Shown here: positions 44,789 to 53,495 of the stretch, in pieces
Numbering within the stretch: position 1 is the stretch's first letter
Layout of the letters: each line of letters opens with the position of its first letter
Assembly: GCF_006715485.1 (NCBI RefSeq)
Contig: NZ_VFNH01000004.1
Coordinates: forward strand, 496,001-560,000
Source: Herbaspirillum sp. SJZ107
Lineage (GTDB): Bacteria; Pseudomonadota; Gammaproteobacteria; Burkholderiales; Burkholderiaceae_D
Direction: 5' to 3'
DNA length: 64,000 nucleotides
The notes under the pieces: generated by a model
The model's database searches: none
Told to the model about the DNA's origin: nothing
What the model saw: only the letters and a program-made list of their open reading frames with translations
Translations under genes and position numbers: made by a program

Positions 44789-45141
44789 TTCCGTATGTGC
44801 AATTTGCGTTATTAAATAGTCCAGATATTTTGTTTTGGTTAGTTATCCATTGCCTCGTCGATGTCGTGGCGTAAAGAGATTCGAATACTGTAGTGTCCCG
44901 TTGGCCAATTTAATGATTGTGGTTAAGCTCGAAGAATTGAATGGATGGGATGTTTAAATAACTTATTCGAACTTCATTATTGGCAATGGACGATTTAGTC
45001 AGCTCACGCTCGATATGTCTACATAGTTTATGCCTTTTAGACGATAAGTCTAGCATCTAGATTCAAAAATCGGCACGCGAATATTCAACGCTTTGTTTGA
45101 GGAAAATTTTGCGAAATACTCGTTGAAAAGAACTTAAATGA
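44789..45141. other. 353-bp AT-rich gap between two minus-strand genes
   Basis: No protein or RNA feature was recognised. The promoter of the 43631-44788 gene could lie here, since the gap is too long for simple translational coupling. Confidence 0.4.
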
Positions 45142-46419
45142 TTATTTAAGAAACCATTTCTTCATTTCAGTAATCCAAGATGGCACTGCAAGAGTCGATG
45201 TAAGGGATTCCGTATATTTTTTTGCATAGTTGTACTTGTTATTGTTTTTGTCGAAAAACATTTCCAGAAGTTGCTGTTCTGTTGGGCGAAGGTCTAAGGC
45301 AAAATATGACGGCCCATCGAATGGAACGACTCTGTCTTTGAGGAAATTTAAGTCTGCCTCCTCTTCGATGAATCCTTGGAGCGTGTTAAACGCGTGAGTT
45401 CCATTTAAAGCGTCTTCAATTTCGGTTGGCGGCGAAATTGGATTGGAATCAATATCAACGAGTTCCGTTCGCCCTGTAGTCATGTTGTTAACGATGCGTT
45501 TGCATACTAAATTCGCGAAAGTTTTAGTTTGGTATCGTACGAGTTCTTTGTCTGTGTCTGATAAAAGGTAAATCTTTCCAGTAATCTCATCCTTGAAGTC
45601 CTCATAACACGCAGACAAATGTCCGTAGAGTCGTTTAATCTCTTTTGCACCGCCGACCGGAACGATTCGTAGTCTATTGTCAGCTATTAATTCTTGCAAG
45701 TACGCAGATAAGTATATTTTTTCGGAAGACCCTTCGCATATCAACCAATTAAATGGATGTTCGCCGATCGTACTTGTAATAATTGACTGAACGAAATCGT
45801 TGATACTTTTAAGACGAATGTCGTAAGGTAAAATACCTTTCGTGGCGCTAGTCATCTGCTTAACTTGCTCGCGATGGCTCGGAAGACTTATTAGGTCAGT
45901 GAAGTGCTCGTTTTTCTGTCGTGTAATAACTGTGGCATTACCTGATTCAATTGTCGGGAAAAAACCATACCAGTGAGTCGTAAATAGTAATTGCCGACAC
46001 GAGCGACTAATTTGGAAGAGCGAATCAAACTGGTCAAAGCACGCAGCCATGTGCAGGGACGACTCTGGCTCATCAACAGCAATAATCAAGTTTGTAGCAT
46101 CAGTATGATGTTTCTGAATAAAGCTATATGCCACATCAATAATCGCCCTTTGTTTTTCACCAGAACTTAAAAGACCAATTTCTAGCCAGTTTTCGCCTTG
46201 CTTGCGATGAAGTTTTCTAATACTGAAGTATGCTTGTATAATTAGATTGTAAACGTCCTGTTTCTTTAAATATTGTTGCCTATCTGTTGGAGTGCGATAC
46301 GAATATTCAACGAGTTCGTTTGAAAGACCTTCCAAAAATTCATTTAGGCTTCTATTTATATCTTGAATTTGCGATGGTGTAACACGTTTCTCGACAATCT
46401 CGACTAATGATTCCCCCAT
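45142..46419 (-). CDS. OLD-like ATPase/nuclease, C-terminal part (ABC signature, Walker B, TOPRIM)
   Basis: 425 residues from an internal ATG. ABC signature LSSGEKQR (84-91), Walker B LIIAVDEPESS (111-121) and the H-loop (TTHW, 147-150) complete an ABC/SMC-type ATPase whose Walker A lies in the preceding frame. The rest is a TOPRIM nuclease: ICEGSSEK with Glu229, then LLSDTDKE with the DTD at 288-290. This is the layout of OLD-family exonucleases, often anti-phage or overcoming-lysogenization proteins (family knowledge). The protein-like sequence continues upstream of this ATG (DSESFTKLQTNEIQAL), showing that it was one protein with the 46404-47069 frame. Confidence 0.85.
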   Translation of the reverse strand: MGESLVEIVEKRVTPSQIQDINRSLNEFLEGLSNELVEYSYRTPTDRQQYLKKQDVYNLIIQAYFSIRKLHRKQGENWLEIGLLSSGEKQRAIIDVAYSFIQKHHTDATNLIIAVDEPESSLHMAACFDQFDSLFQISRSCRQLLFTTHWYGFFPTIESGNATVITRQKNEHFTDLISLPSHREQVKQMTSATKGILPYDIRLKSINDFVQSIITSTIGEHPFNWLICEGSSEKIYLSAYLQELIADNRLRIVPVGGAKEIKRLYGHLSACYEDFKDEITGKIYLLSDTDKELVRYQTKTFANLVCKRIVNNMTTGRTELVDIDSNPISPPTEIEDALNGTHAFNTLQGFIEEEADLNFLKDRVVPFDGPSYFALDLRPTEQQLLEMFFDKNNNKYNYAKKYTESLTSTLAVPSWITEMKKWFLK

Positions 46420-47069
46420 GAGGGCTTGAATTTCATTTGTCTGCAGTTTTGTAAATGATTCTGAATCAATTTCTTTCGGAATATATATATATAGCTGATT
46501 TGTTCGCGGATGGATTCGAGCAATGGCAGGAATTGAGTTACATCTTTATCAGACAGTGCGGTTGCTGAACCATCAGCTCCCTCCGCAAAATATAGCTCTA
46601 CAAGTTTTCGGCAATTAAAAATTGATAATGTAACCTGTCCATTATGATCGACCCCAATTGGAATTAGATACTCGCCACTTGTGTTATTGCGCTGCATGAA
46701 CAAATCACGGTGTTGAATGAACTCTTTTAAAAATGGGCGATTCGATAAGGTAACGTCGGGTTCAGTGATGGTGCGAGCTAGCTTATCTAAAGTTTCTGCA
46801 AGCTTAGCAATATTATCTTTTAATGTAGCTTTTTTAATAAATATTATGGGAAGCACATGCGGTTTGGTCTCTGCAATACCGCTACGTTTTGTTGCGATAT
46901 TCAGGTTTAAGCTCTTGGCATTGAAGAAACAATCGAGCGCTTCTAATACTGAGCTTTTTCCTACACCATTATCACCTACAAGACCGCAAAGATTACTAGA
47001 GTCAGTTAGTGGAACGTAGTTAATGCCTTTGTACGTTTTGACGTAACGTAATATAACTGAGAGAATCAT
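46404..47069 (-). CDS. OLD-like ATPase, N-terminal part (Walker A)
   Basis: About 221 codons from the ATG at 47069 (open frame to 47120). MILSVILRYVKTYKGI is the usual N-terminal strand of OLD/RecF-type ATPases, and Walker A is GDNGVGKS at residues 32-39. Near its end, after ISYIYI, the sequence changes to basic noise; the correct continuation (PKEIDSESFTKL) is in another frame, the switch falling in a TA dinucleotide run at 46481-46493. Alone it lacks signature and Walker B motifs and should not hydrolyse ATP. With one TA unit fewer the two parts read as one 640-residue protein. Confidence 0.85.
   Translation of the reverse strand: MILSVILRYVKTYKGINYVPLTDSSNLCGLVGDNGVGKSSVLEALDCFFNAKSLNLNIATKRSGIAETKPHVLPIIFIKKATLKDNIAKLAETLDKLARTITEPDVTLSNRPFLKEFIQHRDLFMQRNNTSGEYLIPIGVDHNGQVTLSIFNCRKLVELYFAEGADGSATALSDKDVTQFLPLLESIREQISYIYIFRKKLIQNHLQNCRQMKFKPSWGNH
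46481..46493. repeat. AT dinucleotide run inside the OLD-like gene
   Basis: ATATATATATATA, six and a half units. Removing one dinucleotide restores a single open frame across the two halves (YIYIPKEIDSES). Such runs are known slippage sites in bacteria. Confidence 0.8.
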
Positions 47070-47450
47070 GAGGTCTCGCAAGAGTTGTTTAAAGTGCTTA
47101 GAATATAAGCAACTATTCACGCTGTCTACTCATAATCGTTTTTTCGGAGGGGAATTTTCGGTGTGGGCTTTAACCTACGCCTATGTGTGGGGCAGGCCAG
47201 TGGCTCTAGAGATATGCAATTCCGGGGAAGAGCATACCTATTCATGCAGAACAGATTTCTTAGATCATGCGAGCATGTGGTGCGGGTTTACATCAAGCAC
47301 AGCTCGGGCTGGCGACATAGGCGCACATTTAACAATTGTGTCACGTTAGAGACGACACCTGTGTCGAGTTCGGATCGAAGTACAAGCGTTCCTTTCGCTC
47401 GCTTGCTCGCTCATATGTTGGCGGTATGTCGAACGGTTTTGTTAGGCGCT
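47070..47450. other. 381-bp gap at the end of the AT-rich locus
   Basis: No supported gene. The promoter for the OLD-like gene should lie at its left end. Composition rises towards the GC-rich pseudogene on the right. Confidence 0.4.
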
Positions 47451-48070
47451 CTAAGCCGACTCCCGCAACGCCAACCCCACCCGTAAACCGCTTGCGATAA
47501 ACCCCCGCATCGGCATCATCCAGCCGCGCCTGCAAGCACTCCATTGCCGCCAAACCATAGCCGCCACATCCTGCCTGAAGGTAGTCAGCGGGAGAGACAA
47601 GTAGGCCGAAATCGGCAAGTTATCATGCCCAACAATGGCAAGATCTTTGCCCGGCGCCAGACCGAATCGCCGGCAGGCGACATGGCCCCGATCGCAAGCC
47701 TGTCGGTGCCGCAGACCAGGGCGGTAACGCCATCCTGGCGCCACGCGCCGCCGGCCAGCCAGTCGAGCACATGGCGGAATGCGAACGCTTCGAAATCCGA
47801 GGATGGCTATGTGCTGGCAGGCACGAGATGCGGCGCCATGCCAGCTTCCGCCGTCGTCTCCAGGTAGCCCGCAAGCCTTTCCTCCGGTGGCGGATGCGCG
47901 ACCGGCGGCGCGCCCAGGTAGGCGGGGCGATGACCGCGGCCCAGCAGGTAGCGGGTGAGTATCGCCATGCTCTGCCGGTTGTCGTTCATCACATAATTGC
48001 AGTCTGCATGCACATAGCTGTCCAGGTACACGATGCGCATCTCCTGCTCCAGCCGCAACAGCAGGTCCAC
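47451..48070 (-). pseudogene. LacI-family regulator remnant (effector-binding domain)
   Basis: Scattered over three minus-strand frames: RIVYLDSYVHADCNYVMNDN, QSMAILTRYLLGRGHRPAYL, LAGYLETTAEAGM, then VTALVCGTDRLAIGAM, GLAPGKDLAIVGHDNLPISA, LSLPLTTFRQDVAAM and a VGLALRESA end. This order is that of the LacI/GalR periplasmic-binding-like domain. At least three frameshifts and no HTH: inactive. Its 5' side stops exactly where a 66-bp piece of ftsZ begins. Confidence 0.75.
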
Positions 48071-48136
48071 CTTGACGGCACGGTCCTCGCCCGCGTGCTG
48101 GGCCGAACCCATCATCGCCATGCCGGTCTGGCGCAT
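48071..48136 (-). pseudogene. 66-bp ftsZ fragment
   Basis: It matches 53871-53936, inside the ftsZ-like gene on the same strand, at 63 of 66 positions by my count; it encodes MRQTGMAMMGSAQHAGEDRA. It is fused in frame to the LacI remnant on one side and borders the transposase tail on the other. Confidence 0.8.
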
Positions 48137-48419
48137 TGGGAGTGCAAGACGTTCCGTCTCACATCTTTTTGAACCCGATGTCGTCGAGGCCAACGCGCGT
48201 CGCGTAGCAGAGCGACCCGAGATGATGAAACTATGGCGTCGTACCGTCGAGCACCCATTCGGCACCGTCAAGCACGAGATCTTGCGTAACGCGCGCTTGC
48301 TCAAGCGTGGATTATCAGAGGCGAAAGGTGAGCTGAGTTTATCGGTTCTTGCTTACAACCTGAAACGCCTGACCAACTGGAAAGGCATCGATTGGACCCT
48401 GGCCGCGCTTCGAGCCTGA
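48137..48419 (+). pseudogene. Transposase C-terminal remnant (IS1182/IS5-like DDE)
   Basis: The plus frame reads DVVEANARRVAERPEMMKLW, RRTVEHPFGTVKHE, LLKRGLSEAKGELSLSVLAY and NLKRLTNWKG to a stop at 48417-48419. TVEHPFGT-K and LSVLAYNLKR are the end of the DDE domain of IS1182-type transposases, including the catalytic Glu region. The N-terminal two thirds are missing. A terminator follows directly. Confidence 0.8.
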
Positions 48420-48440
48420 GGTATTTTCTCCTTCAAAAGC

Positions 48441-48471
48441 AGATGCCCCGCTTTCGCGGGGCATCTTTTTT
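48441..48471 (+). terminator. Rho-independent terminator
   Basis: AGATGCCCCGC, loop TTTC, GCGGGGCATCT, then six T. Perfect 11-bp stem. Confidence 0.88.
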
Positions 48472-48854
48472 ACTGCTCGGGCCTTTGCAGACTAATTTAC
48501 ACAGTTTGTTCGGCGAGCTTTTTTTCGAGCATAACCGGTCTTACCATGGCCGGCTCGGCCAGTTCAGGATCTGTACTCGTTCCGGCAGCGCGACGGGTCG
48601 TCGGTTCTCCCGCAACAAGCGATCAGGTAACGCCGCCGGAACTGTTGTGTCGTGGCGAACATAGGCTCGCATTGTGTTCGTCACGAGCGAACACAGTTGG
48701 GGGAAATTCAATACTTTCAATGGTTTGGAGCGCGTTCCCGCTCTGCGCCTTACACCTGGCATGGGCATTGCAATGATGGAGGCGTGAACCGAAAGATTCA
48801 CACGCCGCCGACAAGGCAAACCTGACCCATATTCAACCCTGATGGAGAATTGCC

Positions 48855-49436
48855 ATGACTACCCTTACGATCAAAAACTTGGTCAAGACCATGATCGCAC
48901 TCACGGCTGTGCTTGCCCTGCCGGCCACTTCGTCGGCGGCCGGACTCGACAATTTCCATGGCGTGGCCATGGCGGCCTGCGTTCCGACGGGCCAGACGTC
49001 CGCCCAGTCGGTCCTGTTCAATTCGGCCGGCGAGGCCTCGTTTCGCGACGGGGGTTACGGCGAGATTATCCTGACCTGCGCCATCCCGAGCACGCTCAGC
49101 CGGATCACCAAGATGACGGTGAGGTACAAGGATGACGGGCTCCGCGGTGCGGGTTCGCAAGTCGTGACCGCGTTGAGGCAAAAGAAATATGTTTTTAACG
49201 GGATTAGTGAGGGCGTGGACTCCGCTCCCTCGACGATTGCCGAGGCAGATAGCGATGCGTTCGTCCCTCCGGTCGCGTCTCCGCAGGGGTACAGGGACTA
49301 CCAAAAGAATGTTCTCCCGACCAACGGCACGCTGACCTTCGATCACCGCCAGTTCTTCTATTACATACAGGTCAACATGCGCCGGCCGGCTGGGACCACC
49401 GGCCCAGTCACCGTGGCATACGTCACGCTGTTCTAG
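48855..49436 (+). CDS. Secreted protein of unknown function
   Basis: 193 residues with a signal peptide (about 1-29, MIALTAVLALPATSSAAG). The mature part is beta-rich with two cysteines (AACVP and LTCAI) that could pair. GGAGA precedes the ATG. A hairpin with arms GGCGTG and CACGCC lies about 60 bp upstream (48782-48807), perhaps in its leader. I do not recognise a family. It may be a surface or extracellular protein. Stand-alone. Confidence 0.65.
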   Translation: MTTLTIKNLVKTMIALTAVLALPATSSAAGLDNFHGVAMAACVPTGQTSAQSVLFNSAGEASFRDGGYGEIILTCAIPSTLSRITKMTVRYKDDGLRGAGSQVVTALRQKKYVFNGISEGVDSAPSTIAEADSDAFVPPVASPQGYRDYQKNVLPTNGTLTFDHRQFFYYIQVNMRRPAGTTGPVTVAYVTLF

Positions 49437-49558
49437 GCACGCTGCGTTTTATTCCCAGTTGAGTTCGTTTGGACATCACATCGTCGCGCAGTGCACCCCA
49501 CGCATGGACGGCCTGCAGGCCGCCCTCGATCCGCCCCCCGGGTGCATCCCAATGAACG

Positions 49559-49585
49559 AAAAAGGCCGCCTGGAAAGCGGCCTTG
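49559..49585 (-). terminator. Rho-independent terminator (minus strand)
   Basis: Arms AAGGCCGC (49562-49569) and GCGGCCTT (49577-49584) with an A-run on the plus strand, giving a U-run in a minus-strand transcript. It ends the small gene at 49657-49908. Confidence 0.75.
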
Positions 49586-49656
49586 TGTTTGAAGCAGCAT
49601 GGACCGGCTATCGCCCTCCAGCCAGTTGCAAGCGCGGCGTCAGGATCGTGCGCGCT

Positions 49657-49908
49657 TCACTTCGTACCGGTTGCGGGTGCGGCTGCCGGCGGCGTGGTGC
49701 TAGCCGCCGCGTTGGCAGCTGCCTGCTTCTTCTTGGCGGAATGGTGGCCGATCGCGCACCCGATGGCCGCACCGGCGACGCCATGCTTGCCGGCGACGTG
49801 GCCCGCCACGCCACCCGCGACAGCGCCTTTGCCGCAGCCCGCGCTGGCGCTGCCTGCTGCGAACATCAAGGCTGCAGAGACGACGGCAAGTTTGCATTTC
49901 GTATTCAT
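49657..49908 (-). CDS. Small secreted glycine-rich protein
   Basis: 83 residues: signal peptide (about 1-23, ALMFAAGSASA), then a Gly/Ala/His-rich region with glycine-zipper spacing (GAVAGGVAGHVAGKHGVAGA, AIGCAIGHH), a short KKK stretch, and a Pro/Ala/Thr-rich tail. AGGAGA precedes the ATG and a terminator follows the gene. It resembles small glycine-zipper envelope proteins; the role is unknown. Confidence 0.65.
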   Translation of the reverse strand: MNTKCKLAVVSAALMFAAGSASAGCGKGAVAGGVAGHVAGKHGVAGAAIGCAIGHHSAKKKQAAANAAASTTPPAAAPATGTK

Positions 49909-50202
49909 GACATTTCTCCTGGAGTGGGGTGAAAATCCAGCTTAGGTACCCGGTCGGGGCCGCACTGTACGCCGCTTAACGTAGTCCCGGCATCGTCACT
50001 CACATTACCAAATCGTAATCCCGGACTCGAGGTCAGCCTGATGTCCGCTACCCCGGGTAGCGGCGCGCGCCGTGAACATACGCTCATAGGCCTGAAGCGG
50101 CCGCTAGCCGAACCATTCGTTTGGAGAGGTGTCAATGAGAGGTGGCAGCAACCCATCACGAACGCACGCCCGGTCACTGCAGTGCGACTTGTGGAGATCG
50201 AC

Positions 50203-52434
50203 ATGAGAGCGCATCGGACCGCAATCGTCCTTGCGGCGGCCCTGTCGTCGCTGCTGTGGCCGTTGGGTGCCCAGGCCGACTGGGCGCAATCGTCCGACCC
50301 GCTTGTCGTTCGAACGAACCCGTCCAACGGCGAGGAGCAGCTGCAGAACCCGCCTACCTTCACCTGGGCCCGCTACCCGGGCGGTGCGACCCGCTATGAG
50401 ATCCAGATCGTAGCGGAGGGGGCTTCGCCGATCGGCGTGACCGTGGACCGCACCTGGTACCTGCCGCCCAAGTCCCTGGCCCGAGGCCATTACACCTGGC
50501 GTGTGCGCCCGGCCGGCTCGACGGAGTGGTCGGGGGCGCGCGCATTCTCCATCACCGACAAGTCGACCACGTTCGAGGTGCCGGACAATGCCACGCTGCG
50601 TACGCGCATCCTCGACAAGGCCCGGCCGCGTTCGCTGCCGCCGTCGTTCACGCAGTACGCCGCCTGGAGCGCGCCGAAAAAGAATGACCTGGACCCCTAC
50701 CTCAGCCGATTGGTCAACGAAGTCAAGCTGCAGACAGCGGCACTGCCCGACCTCAGCGACGAACGCTGGCCGCTCGTGATCAATGCGCCGCTGACTGCGG
50801 CCATGGCTGCCCAGCAGAGGGAAATCGCCCACCGCATCGACGAAGCATCGCGCCAGCTGGAAGCGGCAACCATCCTGTGGCGCCTGAAGAAGAATCCGGA
50901 CCACCTGAAAGAGGCATGCAAGCGCGGCGACCAGTTGGCCGCCCTGAGCCCCTCGGGCCCGACCAGCTATGCCAACCAGGACCAGGCGACACGCCAGATC
51001 GCGCTGGCACTGGTGAAGGCGGCCGACCTGTTGGCCGGCGACCTGGACGCAGGCCGCAAGGCGCGCTGGCTGAAGATCGTGAGCGTGCGCGGCGCCGACA
51101 TGTTCAGCGACCTGGCCGCCGACGGCGGGCGCCTCGACCAGCACCCCTTCGATTCGCACGGCACGACGCTGCTGGCCTACATGGCCGTGATCTCGACGCT
51201 GGCGCTGGGGGACGTGCCGGACGCGCGGAAGTGGTTCGACTTCGCGTTCCGGGATTATGTCGCGGCGCCCGAACCCTGGTCAGGGCAGGAGGGCGGCTAC
51301 GCCAACGGCACTGCGTACGCCGAATACGCAGCCGCTTACATGCTCGTGCTGTGGGATCCCTTGCGCCAGGTGACCGGCGTGAACATGTACGCGAAGCCGT
51401 GGACGGCGGGCTTCATGGACTTCCTCATCGCGTTCGTCCCGCCGGGCGCGCCCTTGCACGCCTTCGGCGATGGTTCCGACACCAAGCCCGATTTCCGTGT
51501 GCTGCGGGCTTTTGCGAATCGCGTGGCGTCGCCGCATGCCGCCTGGTATGCCGACAAGCTGACGGCGCTGGACGACGCCCTGTCCGTACTCGAGGCGCCT
51601 TACCCGATGCCGGTGGCGGCAAGCAGGCGCAAGGCCGCGCCGCCGAACGCGGCCGGATTCCAGAGCATCGGCTGGGTCGCAATGCACAGCGACATCGGCT
51701 CGAGCGGGGACATGTCGTTCTACTTCAAGTCCAGTCCGTACGGTTCGTTCAACCACAGCCACGGCGACCAGAACGGCATGCTGCTGACGGTTGCCGGCCA
51801 GCCCCTGCTGGTCGAGGCCGGCTGGTACGACTGGTACGGTTCGCCGCTGTGGACCGACTGGTACCGCCAGACCAAAGCGCAGAACGCCGTCACCTTCGAT
51901 GGCGGCAAGGGGCAGCTGGTAAGCGGCTACCGCGAACAGTTGCAGCGCAACGGCAGCATCGTCCAGTTCTCGCCACGCCCGGACCACGACTATGCAGAAG
52001 GTGACGCGACCCCGGCCTATGGCGGCCAGCTGACGCAGGCCCGGGGCCAGGTCGTCTACCTCCATGGTCCGAACGCGATCGTGGTGCGCGACAAACTGTC
52101 GTCTTCAGCCCCGCACACCTACGAGTTCAACGTGCATGCCCCTGGCATGATGAAAGTCGAGAGCCCGTCGAGCGTGAAAATCGCAGCCGGACGGCAGTCG
52201 GTCTGCCTGCGCGACTTGAACGGCAACGCCCCGTTCGCGAAGTGGAGCGGACCACCGCCGAAAAAGGGCGTGACGGAAGACCATGGCGCGTTCTACCTGA
52301 AGGCCGATGGCGGGTCGGTGGCGGAATTCCTGGTGCTGCTGGACATCGGCTGCAAGCGTCCGCGCGTGACCGTCGGTGAATCCGGCAACCGCCGCACGGT
52401 GAAGGTAGGCGGACAAGTTTTCGAGTTCGGTTGA
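50203..52434 (+). CDS. Heparinase II/III-type polysaccharide lyase (DUF4962-like)
   Basis: 743 residues from the ATG at 50203, which has GGAG before it and starts a signal peptide (about 1-25, ending LGAQA); the open frame extends to 50041. The order is a fibronectin-like N-terminal domain (about 30-115, PPTFTWARYPGG, HYTWRVRP), an alpha/alpha-toroid lyase domain, and a C-terminal beta-sandwich of the heparinase II/III family (about 480-740) with FNHSHGDQNGMLL, the conserved His/Asn/Gln active-site region, and EAGWYDWYGS. Secreted or periplasmic; it degrades an acidic polysaccharide by beta-elimination (family knowledge), substrate unknown. No polysaccharide operon around it. Confidence 0.85.
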   Translation: MRAHRTAIVLAAALSSLLWPLGAQADWAQSSDPLVVRTNPSNGEEQLQNPPTFTWARYPGGATRYEIQIVAEGASPIGVTVDRTWYLPPKSLARGHYTWRVRPAGSTEWSGARAFSITDKSTTFEVPDNATLRTRILDKARPRSLPPSFTQYAAWSAPKKNDLDPYLSRLVNEVKLQTAALPDLSDERWPLVINAPLTAAMAAQQREIAHRIDEASRQLEAATILWRLKKNPDHLKEACKRGDQLAALSPSGPTSYANQDQATRQIALALVKAADLLAGDLDAGRKARWLKIVSVRGADMFSDLAADGGRLDQHPFDSHGTTLLAYMAVISTLALGDVPDARKWFDFAFRDYVAAPEPWSGQEGGYANGTAYAEYAAAYMLVLWDPLRQVTGVNMYAKPWTAGFMDFLIAFVPPGAPLHAFGDGSDTKPDFRVLRAFANRVASPHAAWYADKLTALDDALSVLEAPYPMPVAASRRKAAPPNAAGFQSIGWVAMHSDIGSSGDMSFYFKSSPYGSFNHSHGDQNGMLLTVAGQPLLVEAGWYDWYGSPLWTDWYRQTKAQNAVTFDGGKGQLVSGYREQLQRNGSIVQFSPRPDHDYAEGDATPAYGGQLTQARGQVVYLHGPNAIVVRDKLSSSAPHTYEFNVHAPGMMKVESPSSVKIAAGRQSVCLRDLNGNAPFAKWSGPPPKKGVTEDHGAFYLKADGGSVAEFLVLLDIGCKRPRVTVGESGNRRTVKVGGQVFEFG

Positions 52435-52478
52435 CACGACAGCAGCGGCCTCTCGGTACGGGGCACAATTTGGCAAAA

Positions 52479-52615
52479 AAAACTCTGCCATAACAGTAGC
52501 AGGCTTTGCAGCGGCCTGCAGTTGCGGAGATGGGATCAACCTCACCTCAAGCATTCGCAGATCATGGTGCTGCACTGGTCTGCGTCACCCAGTTTTGGAA
52601 CCCCACGCTACTTTG
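52479..52615. repeat. About 140-bp dispersed repeat, copy 2
   Basis: Same order of blocks as 33260-33403: AAAACTCTGC, GGCTTTGCAGCGGCCT, CTCACCTCAAGCATTCGC, GCTGCAC and TACTTTG, with substitutions and a few small gaps. It lies between the lyase and phosphatase genes. No IS3 fragment follows here, so the repeat is separable from that element. Confidence 0.6.
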
Positions 52616-52713
52616 CAACCTTGCGAGGGTAGGAGGACCACTGAGACATGCGCGTGTCTGACAAAGCCCGCCGATTACCAAGCCGAGAAGAATGTCGAAA
52701 TTTGCCTTCTAGT

Positions 52714-53385
52714 TCAGCCGGCCAGTGACGCGTCGGTCCAGTGACGCAACAATGTCGCCGGATCATCAAAGATGACTGCCGCATCGGAAAAAGCCGCATC
52801 GTCCCAGTACCCGCCGCAGCGCAGTGCAATGCCCTTGACCCCGGCCGCCTTGGCCGCCGCCATGTCGTAGGGCGTGTCGCCGACCATCACGGCCTCGGTG
52901 GGATGCACGCCAGCCTTCCGCAAGGCAACTTCGATGATGTCACCGTCGGGTTTGGACGCCTTTACCTCATCGGAGGAGACTGCCGTGTCGAGCAAGTCCT
53001 GTAAGTCGGCCTGCGCAAGCAACGCCGGCAGCTCTTCGCCACTGGATGAAGCAATCACCAGACGTAGACCTTCGGACCGCAGGCGTTGCACCAGCTCTCT
53101 GGCGCCGGGTGTAGGTTTCAGGTTCGGGATGAAGCTGTTCAGCAATAACTGCGTGCGGTCGTGCGTAATCTGTTTCGCAAGGGCCGAGTCCGACTCGATG
53201 CCGAGCAGCTCAGCGAAAACCTTGTCGGATCCCTCGCCGATCAAGCGCCTGATCGTCTCGTAGCTGACAGAGTGGCCGTGCCGTTGCAGGGTTTGCATCC
53301 ATGCGCGCGTGTGCGCATCGTTGCTGTCAATGAGCGTGCCGTCGATGTCAAAAAAAACGGCTTTCAGCGCGGTTTTATTCATCAT
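52714..53385 (-). CDS. HAD-family phosphatase (phosphoglycolate phosphatase-like)
   Basis: 223 residues. HAD motif I is FFDIDGTLID (nucleophile Asp13, acid/base Asp15), motif II the serines in IASSSG, motif III the lysine in VKASKPDGD, and motif IV GDTPYDMAAA. A helical cap lies between motifs I and II, as in subfamily I phosphatases such as phosphoglycolate phosphatase or beta-phosphoglucomutase. Cytoplasmic. Two ATG codons are adjacent at the start. Substrate cannot be told from the sequence. Confidence 0.88.
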   Translation of the reverse strand: MMNKTALKAVFFDIDGTLIDSNDAHTRAWMQTLQRHGHSVSYETIRRLIGEGSDKVFAELLGIESDSALAKQITHDRTQLLLNSFIPNLKPTPGARELVQRLRSEGLRLVIASSSGEELPALLAQADLQDLLDTAVSSDEVKASKPDGDIIEVALRKAGVHPTEAVMVGDTPYDMAAAKAAGVKGIALRCGGYWDDAAFSDAAVIFDDPATLLRHWTDASLAG

Positions 53386-53495
53386 ATGAATGTAATAGGA
53401 AGGAATGTTGGCTCTTGATTTTGATGGTAACCGAACTGCCCTGTGCGCACGAGGGCAGCCGGTGCAAAAGCGCCATGCCTTTTTCTCGACCCGAG

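Noticed and set aside
50104..51159. 351-codon minus-strand frame opposite the heparinase-like gene
   Set aside because: Shadow composition; the plus strand encodes a signal peptide and the FNHSHGDQNG motif.
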